Positions 1 through 11,269 of a stretch of 64,000 nucleotides of DNA are shown piece by piece. Position 1 is the first letter of the stretch; every line of letters begins with the position of its first letter. Made by a program: the position numbers and the translations under genes. Origin of the DNA: Ichthyophis bannanicus (Eukaryota; Chordata; Amphibia; Gymnophiona; Ichthyophiidae); contig CM066035.1 of assembly GCA_033557465.1 (NCBI GenBank), positions 896,551,309-896,615,308 of the forward strand. The letters are read 5' to 3'. The notes below the pieces were generated by a model that was not told the origin of the DNA, searched no databases, and saw only the letters and a program-made list of their open reading frames with translations.

Positions 1-661
1 GAAAAACTGAAAGGGGATATTTTAAGGGCAACCAACCTTTTTGTTAAAATGGTAAATAAAGGTAAAAGGAAAAGGAGACCACTATGGTTTTTGAAAGAAG
101 CAGCTGAAAAAGTGAAGAAAAAGAGGGAGGCCTTCATGAAATACAAGAGATCACAGAGAGAGGAAAACAGGCATCTGTATTTGGAAAAACTTAGAGAAGC
201 TAGCAAAGTAGTCAAGAAGGCAAAGATTCAAAAGGAGGAGGAAATAGCCAATGCAATAAAATGGGGGGATAAGACATTTTTCAGATATATTAGTGAGAAG
301 AGGAAGGGCAAGAGTGGTATTGTCAGACTCAAGGGTGCAGGGGAGGAATATGTAGAAGCTGATAAGGATAAAGCGTAATTGCTTAACAAATATTTTTGTT
401 CTGTGTTCACAGATGAAGAACCAGGAGCAGGACCTCAGAAAACACCCACAAATAGGAATAGAAGCAAAGGACATCTTGAACAATTTTCAAAAGACTGTGT
501 TCGTGAGAAACTATCTCAACTTAAAGTAGACAAAGTGATGGGACCGGATGGGATACACCCGAGAATACTGAGGGAACTTGGGGACGTTCTAGCAGCTCCA
601 CTGACTGACCTTTTCAATGCCTCGTTGGAGTCGGGAGTGGTGCCAAAGGACTGGAGAGAGG
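1..661 (+). mobile_element. CR1 LINE, copy a, upstream segment (linker and start of RT)
   Basis: Non-LTR retrotransposon fragment that continues at 3709 after an L2 insertion. Reading frame 49-378 is a Lys/Arg/Glu-rich stretch typical of the linker between the CR1 endonuclease and RT, ending in GAGEEYVEADKDKA. The same frame resumes after a TAA at 376-378 with NKYFCSVFTDE and then the RT N-terminal signature DKVMGPDGIHPRILREL, seen in CR1-clade RTs. The frame runs to VPKDWREA at about 660, where an A/T-rich L2 tail begins. The copy is dead (stop codon, split by insertion). It may extend left of the window. Confidence 0.85.
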
Positions 662-978
662 CTCATTTATTTATTTATTTATTTTATTTATTTATTTATT
701 TATTTCAATTTTTTATATACCGCGCTATTTACAATCAGCGCGGTTTACAGAGAACCAAAGACCAGAACAACAGGCTGCTCGGTATTACATAAAACAGGAA
801 AATAAATTTGGATAAGATAAACATGGATAATATGGGGGTACAACTATATACATTGAACTATATACATAGAATATTGACCTGCTAATTCGATCACATGAGA
901 GAAGTATTTATGTGATATTATCAATAATGTTTGGAAAAGGAGGGGATTCTGTTAAGTTTGTGGTGAATATTATGCACT

Positions 979-2949
979 TTATGTGGGGTAGTATTTGATG
1001 AATAAGTTATGTTTGAGGGCCTTTCTGAATTGGACTATGCCGGTTATGGCACGAATTTCAGGTGGTAGGGAGTTCCAATGTTTTGGTGCGCAAAACATGA
1101 AGGCTCTATTCGCTGTTGCTTGGCTACAGGTTGTTATGGCCTTCGGCATTATTAGGGTGTTTGTCGCTATTTTTCTTCTGGTTCTAGTTGGAGGTAAAAC
1201 TTGTGTGAGCTCAGTTAGAGAGTTTGCAGATAAGCCATGTATGGCCTTGTATGTGAGAGTTAGGGTTTTGAATATGATTCTGCCTTGTATCGGGAGCCAG
1301 TGAAAATGTTTGAGAATTGGTGTCACGTGATTACTCCTGGATGCTCCTTGTAGAACCCTTGCAGCAGTGTTCATGGCAAGTTGAAGAGAACTAAGGGTGG
1401 ATTGTGGGAGACCTTGTAGAATTGAATTTGCGAAATCGAAATGTGGTAGGATGAGTGCTTGGAAGATGGTTCTAAAATCGTCTGGGTCCAGTAATGAGCG
1501 TAGATGCCTGAGCGTGCGTATCTTGAAGTATACAGCCTTTGTTATATTGTTAACGTGTGATTTCATATTGAGACGGTGGTCCAGTGTGACTCCAAGGTAT
1601 CTTATTGCTTCCTTGGTGGATAGATCAGCTCCTTTGACGCTTATTTGTGCTGGTGGAATGAAGTTAGGGTCTCTTGTAACAAAGAGAACCTCAGTTTTCT
1701 TATGTTGAATGCGGAGGTTCTGTGATAGGAGCCACTCTGATACGGCATTGAAGCAATTTATTATGGGAAGTAGATCCAATTGCATTGTAGAAAATGGCAT
1801 ATAAAGTAGGATGTCATCTGCATATATCATACCTTCCACGTTGAAAGATCTGATGATATTGCAGATGGGCTGCATGTAGATGTTAAACATGAGAGATGAA
1901 AGAGATGACCCTTGCGGTACTCCTTGTTTTTGGTGGAAAAGGTTTGATTCTCCTGTTGCAGATTTTACATATTGCATTCTGGTGTCCAGGTAAGATTTGC
2001 ACCATTCCAGCGCTGAACTACCGATGCCTTTTTCCTTCAATCGTGTAATGAGTATCTCGTGATTTACCGAATCAAACGCTGCTGCTATATCTAAGAAGAT
2101 TAGCACGACGCCTTGGCGGATGTTGTCTATATTGGTGAGTATGTTATTGAGGAGGGTGGTGAGGAGTGTTTCAACTCCATGGTGTTCTCTGAAGCCATGT
2201 TGAAAGTAGTCGAGAGGAGCTGTGGAATCTATGTGGTCTTGAATTTGGCGTTGCACCTCTTTTTCAAAAATTTTTGCTAGGAGGGGAATGCTAGCGATAG
2301 GCCTGTATGAGTCAGCCCTTTTAGGGTCTAATTTGGAATTCTTTAATAATGGTCTGATGGATGTGAGCTTTAGAGCAGATGGGAATGATCCAGTTGAGAA
2401 AGAGAGTTTCATGATTCTTGCAATGAATGGGCTGAATACACTTCTAAGGTCCTTTATCCAGAAGGCTGGGCAAGGATCGGTTTGAGCGGTGGAGGTATTG
2501 AGTGAGGAGATTGTGTCTTCAATTTGTTTAGCTGAGGGTGCAGACAGTGAAGATAAGGTGTTTTGACAAGTTGATTCTTGAATAACTGTATTCTGTAGCT
2601 CATCTGTCTGTAGGAGTTTAGATTGCAAGTAATCAGCAAATTCTTGTGGGTGAATATCACATTTTTGTTCTGAAGATGGTTCATTAGATAAAGATTTTAC
2701 TAGGTTGAACAGATCACGAGGTTTGTTTAGTGATCTTTTGAGCATATCTGTGTGATACTGCTTCCTTTTGTTTGTGATTGCTTCACGGTGAGTCGCTAAA
2801 TAGAGATTGTAGGCTGTACGATCATCAATGGCCAGTGATCGGCGCCAGCGTTTTTCGAGTCTTCTGAGGTGCATAAGAGAAGATCGCAGATCGGGAGAGA
2901 ACCATGGAGCTGAGGGTCTTTTCCTTGATGTGTTTTTGTGTGGTAGCAT
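979..2949 (-). pseudogene. L2 reverse transcriptase ORF (656 codons, open)
   Basis: RT of L2 copy 1, which copies element RNA at a nicked target. From the N-terminus it has a linker with PWFSPDLRSSL, an RT block with SYRPIASIPLLAKIFEK, the palm motif FLDIAAAFDSVNHE with the catalytic Asp, GVPQGSSLSSLMFNIYM, the catalytic YADDILLY box (DNA about 1805-1830), RYLGVTLD, and a C-terminal HWLPI...WNSLPPEIR module characteristic of the L2 clade. All key residues seen are intact and the frame is open from 2949 to the stop at 979. It is in the same frame as the endonuclease at 2974-3675, separated by one TAG. I call it a pseudogene because the N-terminal half of the protein is cut off by 5' truncation and that stop. 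Confidence 0.9.
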
Positions 2950-2973
2950 AGCAATGGTATTGAGGCTGTTATT

Positions 2974-3675
2974 CTAGGCTTCAATTGCTTCTTCCAGGTT
3001 AAGTGTTGTATTGCTGAGGAGTGGTTGGGTGTTTGTCATTATAACATCCTTATTGAAGGGCCGAAAGCCTCTTGATGGGGCTCTTAGTGTGTTCAGGTTT
3101 CTGTTGTTTAAAGAATGAGTGTTGTCCAAAGGAATTTGTAGGATTATTAGTTTATGGTCTGACCATGGCACATCATTGATAGATTTTATAATGTTGCTGT
3201 TTTGTGCAGAAGCCGATTGTGGTGCGAAGACCATGTCAAGGATGTTTCCTTTGATGTGAGTGGGCTCCAAGATTAGTTGTTGATATCCAAGAGTTTTGAT
3301 GGCATTGAGGAATGCAGAGGACTGATGTTGTTGTAGTGATGGGAGATTGAGATCCCCCAATATCCAGTTTGGAATGTTAATGTTGCTGGTATTGGCAGCA
3401 ATGTCTAATATGGTAGGCAGGTTATCTGGGGAGCTTGAGGGGGTTCTGTAAATCAGGTTGATGGAGCATTGCTTGTTCACTATGGTGATTGTTTCCAGAT
3501 TGTCTGAGCTGTAGGAGTTAGTTGTATTGAAAAGGAGTTCAGACTTGGTGAGAAGAATGAGTGCTCCTCCTCCCTTCTTATTTTCTCTGTGAGTTGTGTG
3601 TATGGAAAAATTTGGTGGAATGAGTTGGTTAATAAGGACATTATCTTCTTTTGATAACCAGGTTTCTGTGATCAA
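2974..3675 (-). pseudogene. L2 apurinic-like endonuclease, N-truncated
   Basis: Endonuclease half of the L2 copy 1 polyprotein, which would nick target DNA to prime reverse transcription. The reading frame starts at ITETWLSKED (conserved TETWL), continues with NWILGDLNLPS (the GD.N motif of EEP-fold nucleases), HIKGNILDMVF and WSDHKLIILQI (the SDH catalytic triad element). The residues before TETWL, which should carry the first catalytic Asn and Glu, are missing through 5' truncation at about 3708. The frame ends at a TAG (2974-2976) only eight codons before the RT ORF Met. It is otherwise collinear, so this is a single nonsense change in a nearly intact EN-RT. Confidence 0.88.
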
Positions 3676-3708
3676 GAGTGCGTCCAGGTTGTGAAGTGTA
3701 ACTATATG

Positions 3709-5098
3709 GTGGTGCCTTTACACAAAAGCGGAAGTAAGGATGTGGTTGAAAACTAAAGGCCGGTTAGTTTAACTTCGGTGGTGAGTAAATTATTGGAAAT
3801 GCTGCTGAAAGAGAAAATAGTGAGGTTTCTGGAGTCTAGCGGATTACAGGATCCAAGGCAGCATGGATGCACCAGAGGCAGATATTGTCAGACAAATCTG
3901 ATTAATTTCTTTGACTGGGTGACCAGGGAGTTGGACCGAGGGAGAGCCCTAGATGTGGTGTATTTAGATTTCAGTAAAGCCTTTGACACTGTTCCTCACA
4001 GGTGACTTATAAACAAACTGAGCACCTTAGGGATGTACCCTAACGTTACTGCTTGGGTTAGAAATTGGTTGGGTGGGAGGCGACAGAGTACAAGTAAATG
4101 GAGCTCACTCTGAGGAGAAGGATGTTATCAGTGGTGTGCCCCAGGGATCTGTCCTTGGTCCGATTCTTTTTAACATCTTTGTTAGTGATATAGCGGAAGG
4201 GCTTTCATGTAAGGTTTGCCTCTTTGCGGATGATACCAAAATCTGCAATAGATTAGACACCCAGGAAGGGCTAGATAACATGAGGAGGGATCTAGCTAAG
4301 CTTGAAGAATGGTCTAGAATTTGGCAGCTGGGATTTAATGTTAAAAAATGTAAGGTCATGCATTTGGGCTGCAGCAATCCAAGGGAGCAATACAGTATAG
4401 GGGGTGAAGTACTTTTGTCCACTAAAGAAGAGCGGGACCTAGGCGTGGTTGTGTCTGATGATCTTAAAGTAGCTAAACAGGTAGAAAAGGTGACGGCAAA
4501 AGCTAGAAGGATGCTTGGGTGCATATGGAGAGGAATGGCTAGCAGAAAAAAGGAGGTGATAATGCCTCTGTATAAGTCTTTGGTGCGACCTCATTTGGAG
4601 TATAGTGTGCAATTCTGGAGACCGCACCTTCAAAAGGATGTGAACAGGATGGAGTCGGTGCAGAGGGTGGCTACTAAAATGATTAGTGGTCTTCATTATA
4701 AAGCATATGAGGACAGACTGAAGGATCTTAATATGTACACCTTGGAGGAAAGGCGGGATAGAGGTGATATGATTGAGATGTTTAAATACCTCTGTGGCAT
4801 AAATGTTCAGGGAGAGAGCCTCTTTCAATTGAAAGCAAGTTCTGCTACGAGGGGACATGGGATGAGGGTGAAGGGAGATAGATTCAGGAGTGATATGCGG
4901 AAATATTTCTTTACGTAAAGAGTAGTGGATCCGTGGAATAGTCTCCCAGTGGAGGTGATAGAGATGAGGACAGTAACTGAATTAAAAAAAGCATGGGAGA
5001 AACACAGAGGAACTCTAAAGGTAAAAAGGGGACTGTTGTAGTTATGGAAGGACAGACTAGATAGGCCATGTGGTCTCTGTCATATTTCTATGTTTCTA
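3709..5098 (+). mobile_element. CR1 LINE, copy a, downstream segment with 3' end
   Basis: Resumes the CR1 copy broken at 661, starting at the LHKSGSKDVVEN region and running through the RT to the 3' end near 5098. The 3' untranslated part has the phrase AGGCCATGTGGTC followed by a short TTTCTATGTTTC tail, shared with CR1 copies d, e and f in this window. These form one CR1 subfamily, distinct from the one ending TTATGTTCTTATG. DIRS sequence starts immediately after the tail. Confidence 0.88.
3778..4918 (+). pseudogene. CR1 reverse transcriptase, broken
   Basis: RT of CR1 copy a. The segment 3778-4005 carries SKLLEMLLKEKIVRFLE, the CR1 CQTNLINFFDWV motif and the palm box VYLDFSKAFDTVPHR, then a TGA. 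After a frame change, 4073-4918 carries GVPQGSVLGPILFNIFVSDI, the catalytic FADDTKI, RDLAKLEEWS and the C-terminal HLEYSVQFWRPHLQKD and YTLEERRDRGDMIEMFKYL modules of CR1. The end TAA at 4916-4918 falls early, before DPWNSLPVEV, which follows in the DNA. It is not functional. Confidence 0.88.
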
Positions 5099-5367
5099 AC
5101 TTCTCGATACAAGCCTCAGGGTACCCAGAGGAAGCAACAGCTACCTAAGCAGCAGAAGCCACAGGCTCCTAAACTGTAACCAGCAGCACAGACACAATCT
5201 ATGCCTGTTTTTTTACTTCTTCCTAGAGAACATTGTCACCCTGCCTCTGGAGAACCCCACCCCCTCCACATAGCAGGCAGGCTTTGTCATTATGCCCACA
5301 GGTGGCATTTCATAACCTAAGAGCAGTGGACACTAACCATAGTGCGAAAGGGGTACAAGCTTCACAT

Positions 5368-5652
5368 ACAAAGCATAGTGGTTAGGACAAGGTACTTCAG
5401 GCTGGAGGGCCGGGGGTTCAAGTCCCACCTGTGGACAGCAATCTCAGGCCGGAGGGACTGGGATTTCTAGTCCTGTAGGCACTCCTTGTGGTCTTGGGCA
5501 AGCCACTTAACCCTCCATTGCCCATGTTCCCTGTAAGTATTAGTGTATGTGTCTCATATCCCCTCATGTTAAATGTATCCCCCAGTTGACCGCTTTGACC
5601 CGGTGAAAAGCGGGATATAAATACAGCTAAATAAATAAATTAAAATAAATAC
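5368..5652 (+). mobile_element. tRNA-derived CORE-SINE (MIR-like) with L2-type tail
   Basis: Non-coding retroposon inserted in D1. The tRNA-like head has a box A-like element near 5371-5381 (AAGCATAGTGG) and box B GGTTCAAGTCC at 5415-5425. A central stretch with CTTGGGCAAGCCACTTAACC matches the CORE domain of MIR-type SINEs. The tail has a small hairpin (ACCGCTTT...AAAGCGGGATATAAATA) followed by AAATAAATA repeats, like the L2 3' ends in this window. It is a SINE, not a working tRNA gene. Confidence 0.8.
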
Positions 5653-5799
5653 CCCCCCACCACTCTAGTGGGGGAATATCATTCCCAACCACCACTCATT
5701 GCTCTCCTCCAGCAAGAGATCACCTCTCTTCTGTCAGTGTGTGCCATAGAAAAGGTTCCAACATACCAGAAGGGGATGGGGTTCTATTCGCCATACTTT

Positions 5800-6093
5800 A
5801 TTTATTATTTATTTATTTAACATTTCTTATATACCGCCTTTCATGATATCAAGGCGGTTTACATTGAACAAACTGAAATTACATTGAACAGGGCATTATA
5901 ACTTGGAGATAACTATTTTACAGGGAACATGGGCTATGGAGGTTTAAGTGGCTTTCCAAAAACCACAAGGAGCACCTGTGGGACTAGAAACCCCAGTCCT
6001 TCCAGCCCAAGGTTGCTGTCCTCTAGTGGGATTTGAACCCCCGACCTTCTGGCCTGAAGTACCTTGCCCCAACCACTAGGCTACTCCTCTACT
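5800..6093 (-). mobile_element. CORE-SINE, antisense, inserted in D1
   Basis: Same SINE family as at 5368, in reverse. The A/T-rich tail is at 5800-5825, followed by the terminal hairpin (TATACCGCC...GGCGGTTTACA). The CORE segment is at about 5930-5970, with the tRNA-like head at the right. Box B reads as GGTTCAAATCC in reverse complement, and box A as TAGCCTAGTGG at about 6079-6089. DIRS RT sequence lies on both sides. Confidence 0.8.
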
Positions 6094-6332
6094 CCCAAAA
6101 AAGAACGGAGGCTGCAGACCCATCTTAGATCTCAGAAACCTCAACAAGTTTCTAGTTTGAGAGAAATTCAAGATGATTTCACTAGGAACCCTTCTACCTT
6201 ATCTCCAAAGTCAGGGCTAGCTCTGTTCTTTAGATCTCAAAGAAGCAAATACCCATATCCTCATTCATCTAGAACACAGGAGGTATCTACGCTTCATCTT
6301 CCAAAGAAATCACTATCAATACAGAGTCGTTC

Positions 6333-6957
6333 TATGGTGCGTCTACACCTTGAATATTGTGTGCAATTCTGATCACCATATCTTAAAACGGATATAGCAT
6401 TATTAGAAAAGGTACGGGGAAGAGCCACCAAAATGGTAAAGGGAATGGAAAGATAACCCCTACGAAGAGAGGCTAAAAAGCTTAGGGCTCTTCAACCTGG
6501 AAAACGAGATGGCTAATGGGAGATATGAAGAGGTCTATAAATTAATGAATGGAGTGGAACGGGTAAATGTAGATAGTTTACGCCATCAAAATATAGAAAG
6601 ACTAGGGGACATGCAGTGAAGATACAGGGTAACCTATTTAAGACTAATAAGAGAATTATTTTTTCACTCAATGTGTAATCAAACTCTGGAATTCATTACC
6701 GGAGGATGTTGTAAAAACTAGTGTAGCTCGGTTTAAAAAAGGTTTGGACAAATTCCTGGAGGGAAAGGTCCATAAATCATTATTAAAGGGGACATGGGAT
6801 ATCCATCATTCTCCCCAATAAAAGCATTGTGGAACCTGAGTCTTTTGGGGAAACTGCTAGGTACTTAAGACCTAGATTGGCCACTGTTTGGAACAGGATA
6901 CTGAGCTTGATGGATCTTGGTCTGACCCAGTATGGCATATCTTATGTTCTTATGTTA
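6333..6957 (+). mobile_element. CR1 LINE, copy b, 3' end fragment in D1
   Basis: 5'-truncated CR1 beginning near the VRLHLEYCVQF motif and ending with the TATGGCATATCTTATGTTCTTATG tail phrase. A ~24-bp imperfect direct repeat flanks it (6308-6331 and 6960-6985, both containing CAATACAGAGTC), and DIRS RT sequence continues across it. This is the target duplication. Frameshifted C-terminal RT residues only. Confidence 0.85.
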
Positions 6958-7026
6958 TGAAATCTCTGTCAATACAGAGTCCTTCCCTTTGGACTCGCCT
7001 CTGCCCCAAGAGTCTTCACAAAGTGT

Positions 7027-7353
7027 ATGGCGGTTGTAGCTGCATATCTATGGACTCTTAGAATACTTGTCTTCCCTTACTTAGACGATTGGCTAATAAG
7101 GGCAGCCACTTCTCTGGAAGTTCACCTCTCTCTCCTTTGTACAAGTCAGGTATTACAGGATCTAGGATTTGTGATAAATCTTCCAAAATCTCATCTAGTT
7201 CCTACTCAAACACTAGAGTTCATGGGGGCTATTCTAGTCACTCAACGGTCAAGGGCATTTCTACCCCAGGACCGTTGTACCCGCCTAGTACAGATAGCAT
7301 TTCAAGTAAGCTTCAAAAATAATCTCTCGGCTAGAGAGATGCTACACTGTTAG
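7027..7353 (+). pseudogene. DIRS D1 reverse transcriptase fragment
   Basis: Part of the D1 reverse transcriptase, 109 codons in one frame. It has the palm segment VFPYLDDWLIRA with the catalytic YLDD (DNA about 7077-7097), then QDLGFVINLPKSHLVPTQTLEFMG and SAREML. It aligns with the intact blocks of D4 and D7. Upstream RT blocks are in the pieces at 5653-5799 and 6094-6332, in other frames because of indels. It is cut downstream by the L2 insertion at 7387. Confidence 0.85.
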
Positions 7354-7386
7354 GACATATGGCCTCTACGGTTCATATAGAGCCAT

Positions 7387-9062
7387 ATTTATTTATTTAA
7401 CATCTCTTATATACCGCGCTATTAAAATCAGCGCGGTGTACATCGAACAAAATATACTGCAATGTGTACAGGTAACATCGAGTTTACAGAGAACAAGGGA
7501 ATATCAAACATGGAATAACAGGGATAACTATGTACAATCAACATTATACTATATATATGCTTTAATTATGTACCATATTTAAACTCGAGTGAATATTGAA
7601 CATGTATTCATGGGTGGCATGAGTCTATAGTAGTAAGGTGGATTTTCGTGGGGACTAACCGTTTTCTGGTTGGATTAAAGTGCTAGGGTGTTTGGTGTGA
7701 GTGGGAGGCCTGTTGGCTGTGTGTGTGTCCATGGACACTTCTGGGTAGTATTTTGTGAATAAGTGATGCTTTACGGCTTTGCGGAATTGTAATAGATTTT
7801 TGATGCCGCGGATTTCATGGGGAAGTTTATTCCAATTCCTGGGTGCGAACAGTGAAAAAGCTCTGTTTGATGTAGCTTTAGTACATGATGTCATCATCTT
7901 GGGAACTATTAAGGTGTTCATAGTTGTAGTCCTTCTGTTTCTATTTTCAGGGGTGTTATGGATTAGTTTTCTGATTGGTGTTGGTGGGTAGATATTCATG
8001 GCTTTGAAGGTCAAAACTAGTGACTTGTATGAGAGTCTGGCTTGTAGTGGTAGCCAGTGTAGGTCTTTCATGATAGGCGTTATATGAGCAGACCTTGGTG
8101 ACCCAGAGAGGACTCTAGCAGCTGTATTCATAGCCAGACGAAGTGGATTTAAGGTTGATTGAGGGAGCCCGTGGAGGATGATGTTTGCAAAATCTAGATG
8201 TGGGAGGACTAGTGCCTGGAAGGTTGACCGGTAATCAGTATAGTCCAGTAGTGGACGGAGGTGGCGTAGTGTTCTGATCTTATGGTATATATTCTTTGTC
8301 ACATTCTTCACGTGCATTGTCATGTCCAGGTGTTGATCTAATGTTATGCCGAGGTATCGGATCGTGGGTTTGGACGTCAGTTCTATGTTGTTGACCAGCA
8401 GTGACGGCGGAGGTACAAACTTACGATTCCTTGTAACAAATAGGACATCAGTTTTGCTATGATTTATTCTTAGGTTTTGAGTCAGCAACCATTCAGCTAC
8501 TGCTCCGAAACAGTTGGTTATTGGAGTAAACACTGGTTGGTCAGTTTTGAACGGCATATATATGAGGATGTCATCAGCGTATGCCAAGCATTGCACGTTG
8601 AAGGATCTGATCAATTCACAAATCGGCTGCATATAAATATTGAACATTAACGCCGATAGTGAAGATCCTTGTGGTACGCCTTGAGACTGTAGGAACGGCT
8701 CTGAGGATTTCTGGCCTGTTTTAACTTGTTGCCACCTGTTGGAAAGGTAGGATCTACACCATTCCAGTGCTGTGCTTCGAATCCCCTTCTCTCTCAGACG
8801 TTGAATTAGTATATCGTGGTTTACAGAATCGAAGGCAGCAGAAATGTCTAAAAAGATGAGAACAAATCCTTGTTTGATGTTGTTTATTCCTGTGATCAGA
8901 TCATTGAATAGGGTTGTAAGGATTGTGTCGACTCCATGTGCTTCTCTGAATCCATGTTGTGATTTGTCTAGAGGTGCTTCTGTGTCAATGTGATGCTGGA
9001 GTTGTTGTTGGGCAGCTTTCTCAATGATTTTTGCAAGCTGGGGGATGCTTGAGATTGGCCTA
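7387..9062 (-). mobile_element. L2 LINE, copy 2, inserted in D1
   Basis: 5'-truncated antisense L2 of ~1.68 kb. The tail ATTTATTTATTT lies at 7387-7400, next to the hairpin ACCGCGCTATT...GCGCGGTGTACA (about 7413-7442). It carries the RT ORF described separately. DIRS sequence stops at 7386 and resumes at about 9063 (ACTCAATGGAC block), where D4 and D6 are continuous. Confidence 0.88.
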
Positions 9063-9085
9063 TGCTTGTCTGCACATACGGACAA
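7655..9085 (-). pseudogene. L2 reverse transcriptase, N-truncated but open (476 codons)
   Basis: RT of L2 copy 2. From RPISSIPQLAKIIEKA on, the frame is open and has FLDISAAFDSVNHD (catalytic Asp), GVPQGSSLSALMFNIYM, the YADDILIYMPF box (DNA about 8563-8590), RYLGITLDQHLD, and the L2 C-terminal HWLPL...RAFSLFAPRNWNKLPHEIR. The first eight or so residues are encoded by antisense DIRS sequence at the insertion junction, so the annotated start is accidental. The endonuclease and RT N-terminus are absent. No internal stop is seen, so this insertion is probably younger than its host D1. Confidence 0.88.
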
Positions 9086-9224
9086 CTCAATGGACTCTTG
9101 CCTCCCAGTGGAGATAAGCCTGTGGGACCCTCACAGACAAAATTAAAAAGTCACAGACATTCTCGTGAACTCCCCTGCTCTGATGGTCTATCCTGGGGAA
9201 TCTTTTCATAGGGTCACCTTTTCA

Positions 9225-9800
9225 GATGCCATCACATCAATACATCCTGACAACAGATGCCTCCAAACTGGGTTGGGGAGCCCACTTGGACTCTCTCCAC
9301 TCAGGGCCGCTGGACAGAGCAGGAGGAGCTTCGTGCAATCTTCAATGCCCTCAAAATGTTTCAACAACTGTAGGGACACACAGTTGTGGTCCAGACAAGA
9401 CAATCAGGTAGCTATGTTCTACATGAACAAGCAGGGGGGAAACGGGCTCTTGGGCCCTCTGCATGGAGGCTCTCCATCTTTGGTCCTTTGCCATTGTTCA
9501 TCTCCAAGCAGTATCTCTGCCAGGACACCAAAATGTCGTAGTAGACAGATTCACATCCTCCTTCCGCACGAGTGGTCTCCATCAGGAGACAATCTCCTAC
9601 ATCCTTCAGACCTGGGGAACTCTTGAGAGACCTTTTTTTGCCTCTCCACAGAATGCCAAACTACCCCATTTTTGCACCAGAGCCCCGATGCCCAGTCATC
9701 AGCATGTCGATGCTTTCTACCTTCACTGGGGTCAGGATTTCCTGTATGTCTTTCCTCCTGTACCCTTGATTCCCAAAGCACTTTTCAAGCTTAAGGCGGA
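9225..9800 (+). pseudogene. DIRS D1 RNase H and bridge region, broken
   Basis: Remnant of the RNase H domain, which would remove the RNA template strand, plus the conserved DIRS bridge. The LTTDASKLGWGAHL core (DNA 9237 on) holds the first catalytic Asp. QDNQVAMFYMNKQGG-like sequence follows at about 9400-9445, the bridge has PQNAKLPHF, and FYLHWGQDFLYVFPPVPLIPKALFKL follows. Several frame changes break it. Confidence 0.75.
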
Positions 9801-9817
9801 GAGGGGCCACGTCAACC

Positions 9818-10978
9818 GTGGTTTCCTCTCCTGCTGCGTCTGTCACAGACTCGCCCTCTCAGTCTCTGATCAGCTCCCGACCTTCTCTCATAGGAGGAGG
9901 CGACATTACTCCATCCCAGCCCGCAGTTCCTCCATCTCATGGCTTGGCTGCTGAAAGCGTAGTCTTGCAAGGTCTCAATCTTTCTCAGGAAGTAAAGGAC
10001 ATCCTACTAGCTTCCAGGAAACCGTCTACCAGACATTTCTATGACTTTAAGTGTTGTAGGTACTCGGTGTATCCAAAGGGATCTTAACCCCTTCTCAGCT
10101 CCGGTGGAGGCTCTTTCAGTATCTCCTTCATCTTTTGTCCTCCGTTCTCAAGACAAACTCTGTGAGGGTTCATCTCAGTGCAATTGCTGATCACCTTGGA
10201 TGGGGCAGTCTTTCTTTACAGCTGCTTGTGACATGTTTCATGAGAGGGCTCTTATTAACCAAGCCCTCCATCAGACCACCACCGGTGGCATGGGATCTTA
10301 ATGTTGTGTTAGGTCAGCTCCTTAAGCCACCCTTTGAATCTTTAGCCACAACATCGCTAAAGTTTCTCTCTTGGAAAGTCATCTTCCTTGTTGCACTCAC
10401 TTCAGCTAGACACATCAGTGAGCTCCAAGCGTTGGTTGCTGACCTTCCTTATACATGCTTCCACCATAATAAGGTTGTCCTTAGAACGCTTCCTCATTTC
10501 ATGCCCAAGGTGGTGTTTCCTTTCCATTTAAATCAGTTGGTCTACCTGCCTGTCTTCTTCCCTAGACCATTTCTGTAGGGCAGAAGCAACCCTCCATACT
10601 CTTGACTGCAAGTGTACCTTGGCATTCTATCTTCAAAGGACAGCTGAGCATCGCAAGAGCTCTGTTATGCATCTCCTTTGATCCCAGTCACTTGGGTTGC
10701 CAGTATCCAAATGTACTCTGTCTAAATGGATAGCAGATTGCATCTCATTTGCTTATGGCAAAGCAGGACTATCCCTTGAAGGTCATATCACTGCCTATAA
10801 TGTTCGTGCTATGGCTGCCTCGATGACAAACGTATGTTCTGTAACCATTGACGAAATCTGCAAAGCAACCACCTGGTCTTCGGTGCATACCTTTGCTGCC
10901 CATTACTGTTTGGACAAGGACTTCTGCCGGGATGCCATGTTTGGTCAGGCTGTACTCCAACACCTCTTTCAGACTTAG
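9818..10978 (+). pseudogene. DIRS D1 tyrosine recombinase, broken
   Basis: Recombinase that would integrate the circular DNA copy. It is read in three frame pieces: 9818-10087 (LNLSQEVKDILLASRKPSTR), 10135-10578 (NSVRVHLSAIA, PPPVAWDLN, SARHISELQ carrying the first catalytic Arg) and 10697-10978. The last piece has the HITAYNVRAMA box (the usual H-x-x-R His is Tyr here) and HTFAAHYCLDKD with the nucleophile Tyr, ending LQHLFQT and stop. The two frame breaks make it inactive. Confidence 0.85.
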
Positions 10979-11103
10979 GTCAACTCCTACCCTCCGTCCT
11001 GGAATTTTCGATGCCAGACGTCCATTAAAGATCCATGCCCTCTTGAGACATGCTCTGGAGAAAATCTGCCAATTCTGGGGACCTTTCACTGGCATCTGGG
11101 AGT

Positions 11104-11190
11104 GTATTCCTGCTTGTTCCTGGAGATAGCATAGTTACTCACCTGTAACAGGTGATCTCCAGGAACAGCAAGAATTTAGTCTTCACAACC
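11104..11190 (+). repeat. DIRS internal complementary region of D1
   Basis: Segment whose reverse complement equals the 3' end of the element joined to its 5' start (…GTGAGTAACT…GCT next to ATCTCCAGGAACAAGC). It contains the palindrome CACCTGTAACAGGTG. In DIRS-1 such a region templates joining of the ends during circle formation. The same block is found in D2, D3, D4, D5 and D6. Confidence 0.85.
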
Positions 11191-11269
11191 CACCCTCCTC
11201 CCCTAGGAGTTGTAGAGTTTCTTTCTCGCGTTCTCTCGCTGTCTCGTGCTCTCACTCTCCTTTATCTCA

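Larger units (their letters stand above)
662..3708 (-). mobile_element. L2 LINE, copy 1, inserted in CR1 copy a
   Basis: 5'-truncated L2-clade element of about 3.05 kb in antisense orientation. Its 3' end is the ATTT-rich tail at 662-705, followed by an inverted-repeat hairpin (CCGCGC...GCGCGG) at about 719-745 that also ends L2 copy 2. The coding part lies at 979-3675 and the 5' end falls inside the endonuclease, just before the ITETWL motif. CR1 sequence lies on both sides (up to 661 and from 3709), so the L2 landed in an existing CR1. I see no clear target duplication. Confidence 0.9.

Noticed and set aside
4105..4858. Antisense 139-codon frames in CR1 copies (also 19506-19925)
   Set aside because: They mirror the sense CR1 RT and recur at every CR1 copy, so they are shadows.
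5371..5430. tRNA gene
   Set aside because: Box A and B are present but the sequence continues into a CORE domain and L2-type tail, and the cloverleaf is not intact; it is a SINE head.
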